Shown here: in pieces, positions 14,099-14,936 of the stretch
Numbering within the stretch: position 1 is the stretch's first letter
Layout of the letters: every line of letters begins with the position of its first letter
Assembly (NCBI GenBank): GCA_007131535.1
Contig: SLQI01000114.1
Coordinates: 1-14,936 of the forward strand
Direction of reading: 5' to 3'
Length of the DNA: 14,936 bases
DNA from: Balneolales bacterium
GTDB taxonomy: Bacteria > Bacteroidota > Rhodothermia > Balneolales > Natronogracilivirgulaceae
Translations under genes and position numbers: made by a program
Notes under the pieces: model-generated
Told to the model about the DNA's origin: nothing
Seen by the model: only the letters and a program-made list of their open reading frames with translations
The model's database searches: none

Positions 14099-14398
14099 TC
14101 AATAAACTATTCTGATAAGCCCCGCCGCTTCCGACTTCACTCTCACACTTACAGTATCATATATATTTATTGAGATGCAGAATTGCCTGCTACCTGATAA
14201 CTCCACTTCCCCTATCATACTATATAGTTTATTATGGAAGTGCCATTCCACCCAGGCACTTAAGTCACCGGCAGGAATTTGGTAATTACCAGCTCCAACT
14301 GAAAGTTCTGTTCCATCACATGTTGCAAAATAGCTGTCGGAATGCTGTATTTAATCAGTAACAACAGCACGTTCCCTGCCAGGCAAATAGAATACTAA
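14099..14398 (-). pseudogene. Decayed 3' gene remnant of unknown family
   Basis: A minus-strand frame stays open for 83 codons (14350 to the TGA at 14099-14101) with no ATG until its middle and no good alternative start. Its codons show a purine-first bias, and the product reads like a beta-rich protein (GNYQIPAGDLSAWVEWHF, then YDTVSVRVKSEAAGLIRIVY). Directly upstream the same frame continues past a TAA (14351-14353) with another protein-like stretch, FYLPGRERAVVTD, up to the IS-end-like sequence at 14399. The simplest reading is a gene truncated at its 5' end and carrying an in-frame stop. I do not recognise the family, and a chance open frame cannot be excluded. Confidence 0.35.
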
Positions 14399-14483
14399 GG
14401 GCTGTTTGAAAAATAAATTTTTGAAATTGGCAGCCTAAATAATTCATACAAGTTTTTGACAAACATGTCTTTTATACAGCCTC
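14399..14483. repeat. Short inverted-repeat segment with IS-end-like termini
   Basis: GGGCTGTTTGAAAA (14399-14412) faces TTTTATACAGCCTC (14470-14483); the inverted match is GGCTGT-(T/A)-T-AAAA with small differences, and the flanks CTAA and TTAG extend the symmetry. Sequences of the form G-R-GGCTGT-AAAA are common at the tips of several IS families. A third CAGCC at 14431-14435 lets the left part fold alone. The 85-bp size suggests a MITE or IS remnant, but no duplication of the target is clear. Confidence 0.3.
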
Positions 14484-14733
14484 TTAGCTTCAGAAATCAG
14501 GTACTCAAAATGCGGTGATATTCCAGACCATGCCCACTCCGATGGCGGATCACTATTGCAAAGGAGACAGAATATTGATTCGATTACAGTTGTGGAATCA
14601 ACTAACCTTCAGTGGCCGATACATTTTTATTAAAACCCTTGCTTGCCAATAATAACAAGTAGACCAACGGCTCCCGGGGATATGGGCGTTTACGGCGTGG
14701 TGTCATAAGCTCCGTGGTTATGCTCCAGGCAGG
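14484..14733. other. Gene-poor region beyond the aldolase, with short broken frames
   Basis: 250 bp without a supportable gene. Two minus-strand frames look mildly protein-like: a 34-codon one from ATG at 14706 (starting MTPRRKRPYPREPLVYLL) to TAG at 14602, and, shifted by one base, an open stretch of 54 codons from 14608 to TGA at 14444 (containing LVDSTTVIES and ISEAKRLYKR). Together they could be a frameshifted remnant, but the evidence is weak. No terminator for the aldolase was identified. Confidence 0.3.
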
Positions 14734-14936
14734 TTAAATAAAAACCTTTTTAAACACCTCAATCACACGGTCCAAGTCCTGATCATCCACTTCGAAATGG
14801 AATGTGGCGCGAATGGTTTCAGGTCCGAACGGCACCATTCTGACGCCATGCTCGTGTAACTGAGCGAGTGCCTGATCTACAGGCCGATCTTTGACATCAA
14901 ACAGAACGATATTGGATTCCACTCGCTGCGAATCAA
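14734..14936 (-). CDS. Low-specificity L-threonine aldolase, C-terminal end (partial)
   Basis: The last 67 codons of a gene that starts beyond the window; the frame is open to the window edge. The visible sequence has the C-terminal small-domain pattern of PLP-dependent threonine aldolases: VESNIVLFDV (the family's Q/ETNIV-F-DV strand), LHEHGVRMVPFGPETIRATFHFEVDD (the family's GV-M-x-FG-xx-IRAVTHLDV), then a final helix DLDRVIEVFKKV. These fold-type I enzymes cleave L-threonine or allo-threonine to glycine and acetaldehyde. The active-site lysine lies outside the window. Family assignment rests on this short tail but is distinctive. Confidence 0.8.
   Translation of the reverse strand, partial: DSQRVESNIVLFDVKDRPVDQALAQLHEHGVRMVPFGPETIRATFHFEVDDQDLDRVIEVFKKVFI

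Noticed and set aside
14170..14361. Plus-strand 63-codon open frame
   Set aside because: Composition is not protein-like, and the opposite strand reads more convincingly as a coding remnant.

Overview
The window reads as an ordinary chromosomal stretch, with accessory patches, from a Gram-negative bacterium of the Bacteroidota/Balneolota (Bacteroidota-Rhodothermota) type. This is inferred from a prokaryotic GH3-family enzyme, a hexameric-type citrate synthase, a LolA-like protein beside a YidD-domain protein, weak or absent Shine-Dalgarno sites, one promoter close to the Bacteroidota -33/-7 pattern, and acidic proteins as in marine or halophilic members. No rRNA, tRNA, CRISPR array or intact transposase was seen.

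Layout. 1-837 (+): 3' part of a GH3-type adenylating enzyme, converging on citrate synthase gltA (975-2264, -) across a bidirectional terminator (898-933). 2265-2760: gltA upstream region plus a 143-bp palindromic MITE-like element (2580-2722). 2761-4065 (-): exported lipoprotein amidohydrolase, divergent from a D-amino-acid-oxidase-like flavoprotein (4416-5564, +). 5658-8711 (+): a compact cluster encoding a LolA-like exported protein, a YidD-domain protein with an export signal, a second copy of the MITE-like element, and two tandem helical-repeat proteins with paralogous C-terminal membrane domains; the two reading frames overlap by 62 nt. A TM2-domain protein (8725-9153, -) converges on this cluster, and its terminator lies inside the last codons of the cluster's final gene. 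9503-10276 (+): MtfA-type zinc peptidase, converging on ftsH (10292-12436, -). Then, all on the minus strand: a membrane protein of three tandem 42-residue units, an acyl-CoA thioesterase, about 1 kb of decayed-looking sequence, and the 3' end of a low-specificity L-threonine aldolase.

The housekeeping genes (gltA, ftsH, mtfA-like, thioesterase, aldolase) look independent of each other. The best candidate for an undescribed functional unit is 5658-8711, where a LolA-fold protein, a YidD-domain protein and two related periplasmic/membrane proteins appear to form one transcription unit, probably acting at the cell envelope. The best non-coding finding is the pair of full-length palindromic elements. 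They are about 70% identical by hand alignment, and each sits just downstream of a gene in the same orientation relative to that gene.
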